A DNA stretch of 64,000 nucleotides from an uncultured Collinsella sp. (GCA_958437495.1 CAUBOH010000002.1:1-64000); one strand, 5' to 3'; shown: positions 1 through 8,554, counted from the first letter of the stretch. Numbers and translations: made by a program. The notes: generated by a model not told the origin, from the sequence alone.

Positions 1-266
1 TGGACCTGCTGATGGAAGACACCAGCTGGGACAAGATCTACGACCCGCAGCGCCTAGCATGCAACGAGGTACCACTCCAGGCCGCCGTGTACTTCGATGA
101 CATGTACGTCGATTCGGGCCTGCAGCTCGACACGCTCAGCCGCGTGAGCAACTCGCATGCCTGGGTGACGAACGAGTTTGAGCACGATGGCCTGCACGGT
201 AGCGTGGTGTTCAAGCACCTCTTCGACGAAGCCCTCAACCGCGGAGATCTGCGCCAGATCTTCTAG
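1..266 (+). CDS. Proline iminopeptidase-like alpha/beta hydrolase, C-terminal end
   Basis: Only the last ~88 residues are in the window; the frame is open from base 3 to the TAG at 264-266. The tail contains AAVYFDDMYVD, then WVTNEFEHDGL and a closing helix. This resembles the C-terminus of the actinobacterial S33 proline iminopeptidase family (about 430 aa), which releases N-terminal proline from peptides in the cytoplasm; the late EHDG would carry the catalytic histidine. Nucleophile and Asp lie outside the window, so activity cannot be judged. A family-B repeat begins directly after the stop, followed by a hairpin shared with convergent proB. Another S33 hydrolase subtype is possible. Confidence 0.6.
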   Translation, partial: DLLMEDTSWDKIYDPQRLACNEVPLQAAVYFDDMYVDSGLQLDTLSRVSNSHAWVTNEFEHDGLHGSVVFKHLFDEALNRGDLRQIF

Positions 267-267
267 C

Positions 268-321
268 AAAGGAGTGTCCCCAACTGCCGGCACAAAAGGA
301 ACGTCCCCAAGTGCCGGCACG
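268..321. repeat. Intergenic repeat family B, copy 1
   Basis: Begins 2 nt after the upstream stop codon. Two half-units each contain GTCCCC, 3-4 bases and TGCCGGCA, joined by AAAAGGAAC. The same double unit occurs at 14392-14442 and 49694-49744. Each half ends in the palindrome TGCCGGCA. It is non-coding and its function is unknown. Confidence 0.7.
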
Positions 322-332
322 AGATAAAGAGA

Positions 333-367
333 GGCAGCGCTGCGGGAAAACGATCCGCAGCGCTGTC
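333..367. terminator. Bidirectional terminator between the hydrolase and proB
   Basis: A 13-bp stem (333-345 with 355-367, one G-T wobble, 9-nt loop) is T-rich on both sides (TTTCTTT on +, a weaker CTCTCTTTATCTC on -). It lies 6 nt beyond the proB stop and about 67 nt beyond the hydrolase stop, so it probably ends both convergent transcripts. Confidence 0.75.
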
Positions 368-372
368 TTTCT

Positions 373-1500
373 TTATGCGAAGACGATTAGATTGTCCCTG
401 TGTATCGCGGGCTTCTCAGCCAGGTTTGCGAGCAGGCGGTTGCCGGCGATCTGGTCCTGGCGGCGGCCGGCAGCAAGCTCCAACACGTCCGAATCGGCCT
501 CGGCGATACCGCGCGCGACAACCATGCCGCTCGGGTCGCACACGTCAAGCACATCGCCCTCGGCAAACTCGCCATCGACCTCGCGAATACCCACCGCAAG
601 CAGGGACGACCCGTGGCCGACCAGCGCTTTCGCGGCACCGTCATCAACCGTCACCGAGCCGTGGGCCTTGTCGCCCAGCGCGATCCACAGCTTGCGGGGC
701 GCAATATCCAGGCGCTCCGCCGGCGGGTCGAACAGCGTGCCCACGCTCTCGCCGCGGGCCAGACGCACGAGCGCATCGGGCTCCTCGCCCGAGCAAATCA
801 CGCTCTGAATGCCGGCCGTCATCAAAATGCGGCTCGCGCGAATCTTGGTGATCATGCCGCCCGTGCCCACCGAGGTCGAAGAATCGCCCGCCGAGGCAAT
901 AATCTTGGCATCGATCTTATGCACGACCGGGACAAACTCGGCCGTCGGGTCCTCGTGCGGATTGGCGGTGTAGAGACCGTCGATGTCGGACAGCGTCACG
1001 CACAGGTCGGCGGAAACCAGGCAGCTCACGAGCGCCGCCAGCGTGTCGTTGTCGCCGAACTTGATCTCGTCGACGGTGACGGTATCGTTCTCGTTGACGA
1101 CCGGCACCACACCCAGCTCCACCAGACGCAGCAGGGCGTCGCGCGCGTGCAGATAGGACGTGCGACGCGCCGTGTCGTGACGCGTGAGTAGCACGAGCGA
1201 GGTGAGCAGATCCCGTGCATGGAACTCCTCGTCGTAGGCCGACGAGATGATGCACTGACCGGCCGAGGCGCAGGCCTGCAGGCTCGGCAGGTCACCAACC
1301 GGCTTGCGGTCGAAGCCCAGCACGGGATAGCCACAGGCAATGGCGCCCGAACTCACCACGACCAGACGCCAGCCGAGCTTGCGCAGGACAGCAGCCTGAT
1401 CGGCAAGCCCGCCGATAAAGGCGCGGTTGACCTTGCCATCGGCGCCCACCACCGTGGACGAGCCGATCTTTACCACCATCGTTTTATAAGAAGTCGTCAT
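373..1500 (-). CDS. proB: Glutamate 5-kinase
   Basis: Phosphorylates glutamate with ATP, the first step of proline biosynthesis in the cytoplasm. The 375 aa match the long ProB form: an amino-acid kinase domain (about residues 5-250) followed by a PUA domain (about 270-370). Visible motifs are the N-terminal VVKIGSS nucleotide-binding loop, VVSSGAIACG, VVNENDTV and a GTGGM loop. The ATG start directly precedes the beta-strand leading into VVKIGSS, as usual. It follows pncB on the same strand after an 80-nt gap, so co-transcription is possible. A strong terminator stands immediately downstream and no proA is adjacent, so proA must be elsewhere. Confidence 0.93.
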   Translation of the reverse strand: MTTSYKTMVVKIGSSTVVGADGKVNRAFIGGLADQAAVLRKLGWRLVVVSSGAIACGYPVLGFDRKPVGDLPSLQACASAGQCIISSAYDEEFHARDLLTSLVLLTRHDTARRTSYLHARDALLRLVELGVVPVVNENDTVTVDEIKFGDNDTLAALVSCLVSADLCVTLSDIDGLYTANPHEDPTAEFVPVVHKIDAKIIASAGDSSTSVGTGGMITKIRASRILMTAGIQSVICSGEEPDALVRLARGESVGTLFDPPAERLDIAPRKLWIALGDKAHGSVTVDDGAAKALVGHGSSLLAVGIREVDGEFAEGDVLDVCDPSGMVVARGIAEADSDVLELAAGRRQDQIAGNRLLANLAEKPAIHRDNLIVFA

Positions 1501-1580
1501 ACGTCAAACCAATCGAATGCTGAGCGAGCGGGCGGGCGGGCAAACGAGAAAATGATCCGTTTTCCTCCGTCGCATGCGGA

Positions 1581-3086
1581 TTATTTTGCCCAGGGGAAGG
1601 CCGATGCCGCGGCCATGTTCTTACGCACGAGCTCGTCGCGCACCTGGGCCAGGCCCTGTTCCATACCCACCACGTAGGTTTGCGGATACAGGAAGCGCTT
1701 GAAAGCCGCGTCCAGATGATCGATTGCCCAAGCACAGCGCTCGCGCGCGTCCTCGATGCTCTCACGCGGAGCCACCGCACTGCCATCGCGCACGATCGGC
1801 ACCAGCAGCTCGCGATACTCAAGCTCCGACACATCGGTCACCAGGGCGGCATCGTTCACGGCCACGAGAGTATTGCCGCGCGCGGCGCCCTCCCCCGCCA
1901 GATGGTCCTCGTCATAGATCATGTCGCAGACCGGGCCGCCAAAGCCGTCGTAATAGCGGCGCACACGCTGCACGCCCGGAATCGTGCGCTTGTAGGGCTG
2001 CTCGGAGAGCTTCACCACCGGCGTCCACGGGTCCGCATCGCTCGCACGACGGGCGGAAAGCTTGTACACGCCGCCCAGCGCCGGCTGATCGTAGCAGGTC
2101 GCGAGCTTGGTGCCCACGCCAAAGCTGTCGATGGGTGCGCCCTGGTCGAGCAGCGACTGAATCGTGTACTCGTCCAGGTCGTTGGACACCGAGATCCCCA
2201 CATAAGGCAGGCCCTCGGCATCGAAACGACCGCGGACATACTTGGAGAGCTTGGCCAGGTCGCCCGAGTCAATGCGAATGGCCGACAGGCGCTCGCCCGC
2301 CGCCTCCATCTCCTTGGCAACCGTAATGGCATGCTCGCAGCCCTCGCGCACGTCGTAGGTATCGATGAGCAGCGTGCAGTTCTTGGGGCTCGACTTGGCA
2401 AAGGCGCGGAAGGCCTCGAGCTCGGAGTCAAAGCTCATCACCCAGCTGTGCGCGTGGGTGCCAAAGACGGGGATGCCGTAACGGCGCCCGGCAAGCACGT
2501 TAGACGTAGACGAGCAGCCGGCCACATAACTTGCGCGGGCGACGGCCAGACCGCCATCGGGACCCTGGGCGCGGCGCAGGCCAAACTCGGCGACGGGACG
2601 GCCATCCGCCGCCAACACCACGCGCGCCGTCTTGGTGGCGACGAGCGTCTGGAAGCCGACGATGTTGAGCAGCGCCGTCTCGAGCAGCTGGCACTCCAGC
2701 GCCGGACCGGTGACGCGCACCATGGGCTCGCGCGGAAAAACAAGCTCGCCCTCGGGCACGGCGTCAATGTTCACGTGCGCGCGGAAGTTGCGCAGGTAGT
2801 CGAGGAATGCGGGTTTAAACATCGCACCGCCGGCGGGAGCCTGAAGCGAGGCGAGGTACTCGATATCCTCGGGCGTAAAGCACAGATTCTCGACGAGCTC
2901 GGGAAGCTCGGCGGTGCCGCACATGACGGCGTACGCGCTGCCAAACGGATGGTCACGGTAAAACGCCGTAAAACAACCTTGCTCATTGGCTTTGCCGCTC
3001 TCCCACAGGCCCTGGGCCATAGTGAGCTCGTACAGATCGGTGAGCATTGCGATGTCGGTGGGATGCGAGATGTCGGTCAAAGCCAT
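1581..3086 (-). CDS. pncB: Nicotinate phosphoribosyltransferase
   Basis: Converts nicotinate and PRPP to nicotinate mononucleotide in the Preiss-Handler branch of NAD synthesis and salvage. At 501 aa it has the length of the bacterial NAPRT family. The sequence opens with MLTDLYELTMAQG, the conserved NAPRT N-terminus (DLY.LTM), and later shows FGLRRAQGPDGG, GTHAHSWVMSF and IRIDSGDL, the substrate- and PRPP-binding strands. The ATG at 3086 has GAAAGG about 7 nt upstream. The next same-strand gene is proB (80 nt). Upstream is the 3' end of a small membrane-protein gene, 83 nt away. Confidence 0.95.
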   Translation of the reverse strand: MALTDISHPTDIAMLTDLYELTMAQGLWESGKANEQGCFTAFYRDHPFGSAYAVMCGTAELPELVENLCFTPEDIEYLASLQAPAGGAMFKPAFLDYLRNFRAHVNIDAVPEGELVFPREPMVRVTGPALECQLLETALLNIVGFQTLVATKTARVVLAADGRPVAEFGLRRAQGPDGGLAVARASYVAGCSSTSNVLAGRRYGIPVFGTHAHSWVMSFDSELEAFRAFAKSSPKNCTLLIDTYDVREGCEHAITVAKEMEAAGERLSAIRIDSGDLAKLSKYVRGRFDAEGLPYVGISVSNDLDEYTIQSLLDQGAPIDSFGVGTKLATCYDQPALGGVYKLSARRASDADPWTPVVKLSEQPYKRTIPGVQRVRRYYDGFGGPVCDMIYDEDHLAGEGAARGNTLVAVNDAALVTDVSELEYRELLVPIVRDGSAVAPRESIEDARERCAWAIDHLDAAFKRFLYPQTYVVGMEQGLAQVRDELVRKNMAAASAFPWAK

Positions 3087-3169
3087 GGGGCGACCTTTCG
3101 AATACGTTGTACAGAGGTTGAGGGTTGGGCAGGGCGAAATACGCGAGTGGGGCGCCGGGTGCGGTTCGC

Positions 3170-3589
3170 TTAGTGCAGTCCCATGCTGCCCGTGATCGTG
3201 TAGCCCATAAAGACGATAAACCCAATCAGGGCAAGCGCGATGATGAGCTTTTGAGCCGGCGGCATGCCGGGGATATCGTCCTCGTCCACAGGCTCTTTAG
3301 AGGTGACCATGCGCTGGGCAAACGTCATCTCGTCACGGCTCGGCTTGGAATCGACGGGCTTGGGACGAGCGGCCTTTTTAGGCTGAGGTTTTGGCGCGGC
3401 GGGTGCCGGCTCGGATGCGGCCTTGGCGGCGGCCTCCTCGGCCTTCGCACGCTCGGCGCGCAGGGCGGCCAGCTCCTCTCGCTCGCGACGAGCCTTTTCC
3501 TGCTCCTCGCGGCGGGCCTTCTCGGCGCGGAGCTCTTCCAACTCGGCGCGCTCCTCGTCGGACAATGGTTGGGACTCAAGCTCGGCCAT
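3170..3589 (-). CDS. Small coiled-coil protein with C-terminal membrane anchor
   Basis: A 139-aa protein of no recognised family. Residues ~5-65 are extremely rich in E, A, R and K in heptad-like order and predict a coiled coil. An Ala/Pro/Lys-rich linker follows (about 66-90), then the segment KLIIALALIGFIVFMGYTI, a single transmembrane helix at the extreme C-terminus. This is the layout of a tail-anchored cytoplasmic coiled-coil protein. I chose the ATG at 3589 because AGGGCGG stands just upstream and the longer reading frame would run through the tRNA. The gene sits between a tRNA terminator and pncB on the same strand. No function is assigned. Confidence 0.75.
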   Translation of the reverse strand: MAELESQPLSDEERAELEELRAEKARREEQEKARREREELAALRAERAKAEEAAAKAASEPAPAAPKPQPKKAARPKPVDSKPSRDEMTFAQRMVTSKEPVDEDDIPGMPPAQKLIIALALIGFIVFMGYTITGSMGLH

Positions 3590-3604
3590 GGTACCGCCCT
3601 TTCT

Positions 3605-3640
3605 TTTTAAAAAAAGCCGCCGACACAATGTCAGCGGCTT
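3605..3640 (-). terminator. Terminator after tRNA-Ala
   Basis: On the - strand, AGCCGCTGACA pairs with TGTCGGCGGCT and is followed by a run of seven T. It lies about 15 nt downstream of the tRNA 3' end, separating the tRNA transcript from the small membrane-protein gene. Confidence 0.85.
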
Positions 3641-3654
3641 ATCAAATCCAAGGG

Positions 3655-3727
3655 TGGAGACGAAGGGAGTCGAACCCTCGGCCTCTGCCATGCGACGGCA
3701 GCGCTCTCCCAACTGAGCTACGTCCCC
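3655..3727 (-). tRNA. tRNA-Ala (anticodon CGC)
   Basis: Read on the - strand, 73 nt fold into a full cloverleaf. The acceptor arm is GGGGACG with CGTCTCC (one G-U), the D-arm carries AGTTGGGA, the anticodon stem CTGCC/GGCAG holds loop GTCGCAT with CGC at positions 34-36, and the T-arm carries GTTCGACTC. The discriminator base is A. CCA is not encoded: the genome continues CCC. CGC reads GCG alanine codons. Confidence 0.95.
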
Positions 3728-3789
3728 AGGACAAGTTGATATTTTACCTACGGCTCGCCAACTGTCAACGCCCAATACCCAGTCTTTTT

Positions 3790-3856
3790 GGGACGGGGCT
3801 ATTTTGACTACTTTTCGAGCAGGCAATCCTCTCGAAGATTTTTTAATCCCCGTCCC
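3790..3856. repeat. Intergenic hairpin family C (GGGACGGGG), copy 1
   Basis: GGGACGGGG at 3790-3798 and CCCCGTCCC at 3848-3856 are perfect inverted repeats with a T-rich interior. It lies 22 nt beyond the stop of the radical SAM gene and probably works as its terminator. A second copy of the same arms is at 59774-59832. Confidence 0.65.
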
Positions 3857-3878
3857 AGAAAAATCATCGGCGAACGCG

Positions 3879-4817
3879 TTACTTTGCGCTGGTAAGGACG
3901 CCGGTGGTGTCGAAGGCCGGGGTGAAGCTCTCATCTACCGCACCGCCCTCTTGCCAGAACATCGTCGTAAAGCCCAGGTCGTCGGCATGGTCGAGCACCC
4001 GCTCGTACTCCTCGCGCGTCACAGCACGCGCCAGGTCGCCGCCCTGCTCGCGCATGAGCGCATTGGGCGTGTACTGGTTCATGACCGAGATCGGCACATC
4101 GCCCACCGTCTGCCACACCAGGTCCAGCACGCGACACGAATCGTCCGCATGCCCCGGCAGCACCAGGTGACGAACGATCATGCCGCGCTTCATGAGCCCG
4201 TCCTCGTCCACCAGCTCTCCCCCGCGGCGCTCGATCTCGCGCGCCATCTGAGCCAGGCCCGACACGGCCACACGCGGGTAGTCCTTAATGTGGGAGAGCG
4301 ACTGCGCAAGCCCCGCATCGGCATATTTAAAATCGGTAAGCCACACATCGACCAGATCGCCGAGCGCCGCCACGGCACTCGCGCGCTCATAACCGCTCGT
4401 GTTGTAAACGATGGGGATGACCAGCCCGCGCGCCCGTGCCGCGGCAATCGCCGCCGGCAGCAGGTGCGCATAGTGTGTCGCCGTCACCAGGTTAATGTTG
4501 TTGGCACCTTGGTCCTGCAGCTCCAACATAATCTCGACCAAGCGCTCGGGCGAAATCTCAAGCCCAAAATTGCCCGTCGAGATCTCGTGGTTCTGACAAT
4601 AGACGCATTTGAGCGAGCAGCCGCTAAAGAAAATCGTGCCCGAACCGGCCTCGCCCGAGATAGGCGGCTCCTCCCACATATGAAGCGCCGCGCGGGCCAC
4701 CTTGAGCGTGTCGTTAGCACCGCATACGCCGTGCGCGCCCTCATCGCGCGCCGCACCGCAACGGCGCGGACACAAATGGCAGGCGGGCGAAAAAAGTTCG
4801 GTCAACGACGTCGGCAT
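3879..4817 (-). CDS. PflX-like radical SAM protein
   Basis: A 312-aa cytoplasmic radical S-adenosylmethionine protein of the COG1313 (PflX) type, related to pyruvate formate-lyase activating enzymes. Near residue 70 the signature GCSLKCVYCQN gives the C-x3-C-x2-C triad that binds the 4Fe-4S cluster. N-terminal CHLCPRRC and a later CGA supply extra cysteines typical of this subgroup. Further conserved strands include NLVTATHY and NQYTPN. I take ATG at 4817 because GGAG sits 9 nt upstream; the longer frame would need a TTG with no site. It is monocistronic, followed by a family-C hairpin. The substrate is unknown; an activase role is family inference. Confidence 0.85.
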   Translation of the reverse strand: MPTSLTELFSPACHLCPRRCGAARDEGAHGVCGANDTLKVARAALHMWEEPPISGEAGSGTIFFSGCSLKCVYCQNHEISTGNFGLEISPERLVEIMLELQDQGANNINLVTATHYAHLLPAAIAAARARGLVIPIVYNTSGYERASAVAALGDLVDVWLTDFKYADAGLAQSLSHIKDYPRVAVSGLAQMAREIERRGGELVDEDGLMKRGMIVRHLVLPGHADDSCRVLDLVWQTVGDVPISVMNQYTPNALMREQGGDLARAVTREEYERVLDHADDLGFTTMFWQEGGAVDESFTPAFDTTGVLTSAK

Positions 4818-4966
4818 AAAAACATGCTCCAAAACAACGATTCAGCAGCTCAAACGCAAAAGGACCAACCGCACAGACGGCTCGAGCCCAAGGCGCCGTA
4901 ATCGTCCGACACGATTTTTGTAATGTCAAGACTGGAATCCACAAAGTGCCGCTTTATGATGTAGGT

Positions 4967-5110
4967 ATTCCGCCCCCCGCGGAGCAACTGGGTGAACCGT
5001 CGCGTTTATTTAGGGAGCCCACACAGTCGTACCTAGTACAGGTATCCTTCGTTGTTAAGGACGCTGGAACAGTCGATGAGGGCACCCACCTGTTTTAGGT
5101 GGGTTCATTT
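4967..5110 (+). ncRNA. Candidate structured small RNA (6S-like?)
   Basis: In the 527-nt gene-free gap between the divergent radical SAM and TagO genes. TATGAT (4955-4960) is a good -10 box, though the -35 is poor (TGGAAT at 4933-4938). About 140 nt downstream a terminator-like hairpin ACCCACCT/AGGTGGGT (5084-5104) is followed by TCATTTTCG. Length and the GGCACCCACCT end recall 6S RNA, but I cannot confirm the central bubble. GGTGAACC (4992-4999) could also pair with GGGTTCA of the terminator, so a leader or attenuator is an alternative. Nothing else is seen in 4818-5344 apart from TagO expression signals. Confidence 0.35.
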
Positions 5111-5344
5111 TCGTAACGTGGGGGGTGGTTTTCTTTTGCCGAAACTCGCCATTGCAAATCTCGTCCAGATCCCCAAAAGGCACCAGGCTGAACCCCACCA
5201 TCACTCGAATATCTGGTAAGCGCGTGATTATCGCCCCGTGCAATTCCTCACACCCTCCTTGGTCGAGTATCATGGGTCAGCTATACCCTTTGCGGCGTGG
5301 CATCCTTTGACCTTTTCCTTCGACGCTTGGCGGTTTATCGATTC

Positions 5345-6544
5345 ATGGCTTCCTCCACGAGCTTCATACCGTACCTTTGCGTGGCGGTCGCGGCTTTTAT
5401 CACGACCTTCCTTACGGTGCCCCTGGTCAAGCGCCTGGCAATCAAGCTCGACGCCGTCGACTATCCTTCCAAGCGCCGTATCAACACTAAGCCCATCCCG
5501 CGCATGGGCGGCACGGCGGTCTTTTTGGGCCTCGTCGTCGCCTGCACTGTGCGGATCCTAGGCACCTGGTACCTGGGCTGGCCGCCCGTTTTGGTGCCCC
5601 ACCCCCGTCTGCACATTAGCTACCCCATACTTGCGCTTTCTTTTACCGTTATCTTTGCGACCGGCGCCATCGATGACATCTTCCAGCTCAAGCCCAAGCA
5701 AAAGCTGGCCGGCCAGGTCCTCGCCGCGCTTATCGCCTGCGTGGGCGGCCTAAAAATCGGCGTCATCGTCAACCCGCTTGCCCCCGGCGAGATTATGCTC
5801 GGCTGGCTCGCCTATCCCATCACCATAGTCTACCTGGTGGCGTTCACCAATATCATCAACCTCATCGACGGCCTTGACGGCCTGGCGACGGGTATCTGCG
5901 GCATCGCATCGTTCACGATGTTCTCGATGGCCGTTCTCTCGGGCCGCATCGACGCCGCCGCGCTCTCCATCGCGTTGTTTGGCGCTTGCCTGGCCTTTTT
6001 GCGCTACAACTTCAACCCCGCGAGTATCTTCTTGGGCGACTCGGGCTCGCTGCTGCTGGGCTTTGCGCTCGGCTCCATATCGCTGCTCAACGTGAGCCGC
6101 ACCGCCGCGCTCACCTCGCTCATCATCCCGCTCATCGTGGCCGGCGTGCCCATCATCGACACGTTTAGCGCCATCGTGCGCCGCAAGCGCGCCCACATTA
6201 GCATTGGGCAGGCCGACAAGGGCCACATCCACCACCGCCTCATTCAAGAGGGCTACAACCAAAAGCAGGCAGTGCTCCTCATCTACGCGTGGTGCATTAT
6301 GCTTTCAGCCGGCGCCGCCGCCATCAATCAGGTCGAGGTCCCCATGCGCGTGCTCATCTTTACCGTGCTCGCCATTGGCTCCGCGGCCTTTGCCAAGCAC
6401 CTACACCTGTTTGAGCCCGTACTGCGCCACCATTACAACAAGCGCACGCACGAGGACGAGCTGGTAACCCCCGACGACCCCGCTTTTAAGCAAGAGGAGC
6501 AGGCAGCCGAGGAACGTAAGGAAGAGCGCCACCACAAGCTCTAG
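5345..6544 (+). CDS. TagO/WecA-type polyprenyl-phosphate sugar-1-phosphate transferase
   Basis: A 399-aa integral membrane enzyme of the MraY/WecA/TagO family. It transfers a sugar-1-phosphate (GlcNAc-1-P in characterised members) from UDP to undecaprenyl phosphate, starting a cell-wall glycan or teichoic acid. About eleven hydrophobic helices are visible. Family motifs are DDIFQLKPKQKLAGQ near residue 115, NLIDGLDGLATG near 180 (Mg/nucleotide aspartates), and GHIHHRL near 300, whose HIHH favours WecA/TagO over MraY. The C-terminal ~35 residues are charged. I chose the ATG at 5345 with GGCGG 10 nt upstream; a GTG 48 nt earlier has no ribosome site. The sugar is not deducible. Confidence 0.88.
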   Translation: MASSTSFIPYLCVAVAAFITTFLTVPLVKRLAIKLDAVDYPSKRRINTKPIPRMGGTAVFLGLVVACTVRILGTWYLGWPPVLVPHPRLHISYPILALSFTVIFATGAIDDIFQLKPKQKLAGQVLAALIACVGGLKIGVIVNPLAPGEIMLGWLAYPITIVYLVAFTNIINLIDGLDGLATGICGIASFTMFSMAVLSGRIDAAALSIALFGACLAFLRYNFNPASIFLGDSGSLLLGFALGSISLLNVSRTAALTSLIIPLIVAGVPIIDTFSAIVRRKRAHISIGQADKGHIHHRLIQEGYNQKQAVLLIYAWCIMLSAGAAAINQVEVPMRVLIFTVLAIGSAAFAKHLHLFEPVLRHHYNKRTHEDELVTPDDPAFKQEEQAAEERKEERHHKL

Positions 6545-6703
6545 GGTAAGCCGCCGAGGATACGCCCAGGCACCGTTGGCCAAGTGCAGCCGCGCCGCAC
6601 CCATCGCACAAGCCGCCCCTCTCCCGCCCCTCGCGTACTTACGCCCCGACCCTCCAATAAACGCGTTATCATCTTGACCCATGAACATACGTTAGGAGCA
6701 ATC

Positions 6704-7753
6704 ATGCCAAACGAGAACAGCTACGAAGTCGCGCTGCAAAAGAGCAACGCCATTCGCGAGGGCCTGGCAAAGACGCCCGAGAAGTTCACCATGCTTACCG
6801 GCGACCGCCCCACCGGCCGTCTGCACCTGGGCCACTACTTTGGCACCCTCAAGGGCCGCGTTGAGCTGCAGAACATGGGTGCCAAGACCAACGTGCTCAT
6901 CGCCGACTACCAGGTCATCACCGACCGCGACACCACCGAGCACATCCAGGACAACGTGTACAACATGGTCATGGACTACCTTGCCTGCGGTATCGACCCC
7001 GACAAGACCATGATCTACGCGCACTCCGCCGTGCCCGCCGCCAACCAGCTCATGCTGCCGTTCCTGTCGCTGGTGTCCGAGGCCGAGCTTGCGCGCAACC
7101 CCACCGTCAAGGCTGAGATGGAGGCCTCGGGCCACGAGCTCACCGGCCTTCTGCTCACCTACCCGGTGCACCAGGCCTGCGACATCCTGTTCTGCAAGGG
7201 CAACGTGGTGCCGGTTGGTCGCGACCAGTTGCCGCACATCGAGCTCACTCGCACCATCGCCCGCCGCTTTAACAACCGCTACGGCAAGGTGTTCCCCGAG
7301 GTCGACGCGCTGCTGTCCGAGACCCCGCTGCTGCCCGGCCTGGACGGGCGCAAGATGAGCAAGAGCTACGGCAACGCCATCAACATCTCGATGACCGCCG
7401 AAGAGACGGCCAAGCGCATCAAGAAGAGCCAGACCGACTCCGAGCGCATGATCACGTTTGATCCCGAGAACCGCCCCGGCGTGTCCGGCCTGCTTTCGAC
7501 GGCCGCCATCTGCACCGGCCGCTCCGAGGTCGAGATTGCCGAGGAGATTGGCATGGGCGGCTCCGGCCAGCTCAAGAAGTATGTGACCGAGGCCGTCAAC
7601 GAGTACTTCGCGCCGATCCGCGAGCGCCGTCAGCGCTATGAGAACGATCTGGACTATGTGAAGGACGTGCTGCATGAGGGCAACCGTCGTGCCAACGAGA
7701 TCGCCGAGCAGACCCTGGCCGAGGTTCGGAACGCCATGGGCATGGTGTACTAG
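6704..7753 (+). CDS. trpS: Tryptophanyl-tRNA synthetase
   Basis: A 349-aa class Ic synthetase that charges tRNA-Trp. The HIGH-like motif appears in GDRPTGRLHLGHYFG (residues ~28-42) and KMSKSYGN near residue 220 is the KMSKS loop. DYQVITDRD and the dimer-interface helices are also in place. ATG at 6704 follows AGGAG at 6-nt spacing; an upstream in-frame ATG lies in non-conserved sequence and is rejected. No T-box features (specifier loop, TGGN box) are visible in the 159-nt leader. A strong terminator follows at 7788-7816. Confidence 0.96.
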   Translation: MPNENSYEVALQKSNAIREGLAKTPEKFTMLTGDRPTGRLHLGHYFGTLKGRVELQNMGAKTNVLIADYQVITDRDTTEHIQDNVYNMVMDYLACGIDPDKTMIYAHSAVPAANQLMLPFLSLVSEAELARNPTVKAEMEASGHELTGLLLTYPVHQACDILFCKGNVVPVGRDQLPHIELTRTIARRFNNRYGKVFPEVDALLSETPLLPGLDGRKMSKSYGNAINISMTAEETAKRIKKSQTDSERMITFDPENRPGVSGLLSTAAICTGRSEVEIAEEIGMGGSGQLKKYVTEAVNEYFAPIRERRQRYENDLDYVKDVLHEGNRRANEIAEQTLAEVRNAMGMVY

Positions 7754-7787
7754 ACCGATCTGCTGACTTGAGCTTTCGATTGCCATA

Positions 7788-7816
7788 GGGCGGGCGCGAC
7801 GGCGTCCGCCTTTTTT
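7788..7816 (+). terminator. trpS terminator
   Basis: GGCGGGCGC pairs with GCGTCCGCC around a GACG loop (one G-T pair) and is followed by six T. It lies 35 nt after the trpS stop and is a canonical intrinsic terminator. Confidence 0.9.
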
Positions 7817-7865
7817 GGTGCCCGACCGGCTCGGCTCCGCCCATTGCACTCCCCCGACAAACGGA

Positions 7866-7903
7866 AACGGGCCCGCTGACAGAAAGTTGCCAGCGGGCCC
7901 GTT
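7866..7903. repeat. Strong intergenic hairpin in the trpS-MGMT gap
   Basis: A perfect 13-bp stem (AACGGGCCCGCTG at 7866-7878, its complement at 7891-7903) with a 12-nt loop and no T-tract on either strand. It lies in the 401-nt gap 7754-8154, which also holds the trpS terminator and a family-A repeat. I see no credible gene in that gap. Confidence 0.6.
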
Positions 7904-8100
7904 CCCGAAGTACACCGTTGAATCGCACAGAGGGGAGGAATGCGAATCAAACTCAACAGGGCAGGCTTTTTCATCGCCTATTGCCTGCTCCGTTGCTGAA
8001 TACAATATAGTTCACCGTGGTTTACTTTCTGATGGCGACGTACGCCGCCACACCTTCTCCATAAGTTAGCCCCGGTAAACCTACCAAATAGGGACAGCGT

Positions 8101-8140
8101 TCCACCACGATGGGGACAGGCGCCTTTGTGGTGCTTTTGG
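8101..8140. repeat. Family A palindrome, copy 1 (degenerate)
   Basis: CCACCACGATGGGGACAGG followed by CGCCTTTGTGGTG. It is the most diverged of five copies (8101, 8505, 10082, 11038, 39623). It lies 14 nt beyond the stop of the MGMT-family gene on the - strand. Confidence 0.7.
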
Positions 8141-8154
8141 CCACGGCAGAGCTG

Positions 8155-8475
8155 TTAGAGTCCGGCAGGCCAGCGACAGGCGCTCAGATCGACGTGCATG
8201 GGATCGGTAAATGTCACGCCCTCCCCCATTAAGAGCTCACGCTGAGCATCGGGGCCGCCAAAGGCAAAGCCCTCACAGATACGGCCGTCGGCAAACACCA
8301 CACGATGACAGGGAATTTGGCCAGGACGTGGGTTGCTATGCAGCGCATAGCCCACATAGCGCGCGCTCCGTGGACGACCGGCGAGCAGTGCCACCTGACC
8401 GTACGTGGCGACCATCCCCTCGGGAATCTGTTTGACTACCTCGTACACCCGCTCAAAAAAGCCCTCAGACGCCAT
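8155..8475 (-). CDS. Single-domain MGMT-family alkyltransferase-like protein
   Basis: A 106-aa protein comprising only the Ada/Ogt C-terminal DNA-binding domain (winged helix). VATYGQVALLAG is the recognition-helix region and IPCHRVV, near residue 55, is the active-site motif. Because the motif keeps cysteine (PCHR rather than the PWHR of classical ATL proteins), repair of O6-alkylguanine by methyl transfer remains possible even though the N-terminal Ada/Ogt domain is absent. The start has AAGGAG 7 nt upstream. It is flanked on both sides by family-A palindromes and is probably transcribed alone or by read-through from degV. Confidence 0.85.
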   Translation of the reverse strand: MASEGFFERVYEVVKQIPEGMVATYGQVALLAGRPRSARYVGYALHSNPRPGQIPCHRVVFADGRICEGFAFGGPDAQRELLMGEGVTFTDPMHVDLSACRWPAGL

Positions 8476-8504
8476 CGTATGCTCCTTTCAACTGAAACCA
8501 GCAT

Positions 8505-8545
8505 AAACCACCACAAAAGTGCCTGTCCCCTTTGTGGTGGTTTTG
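8505..8545. repeat. Family A palindrome, copy 2
   Basis: AAACCACCACAAAAG, core TGCCTGTCCCC, then TTTGTGGTGGTTTT. It lies 9 nt beyond the degV stop (- strand). On that strand it forms a 12-14 bp hairpin followed by TTTA, so it may serve as a terminator. Confidence 0.8.
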
Positions 8546-8554
8546 ACCGGAAAG

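Noticed and set aside
1680..3173. 497-aa open frame antisense to pncB
   Set aside because: Mirror frame of a clear NAPRT gene, with low-complexity Arg/His/Ala content.
6545..6703. T-box leader before trpS
   Set aside because: No specifier hairpin, TGGN box or antiterminator pairing is visible.
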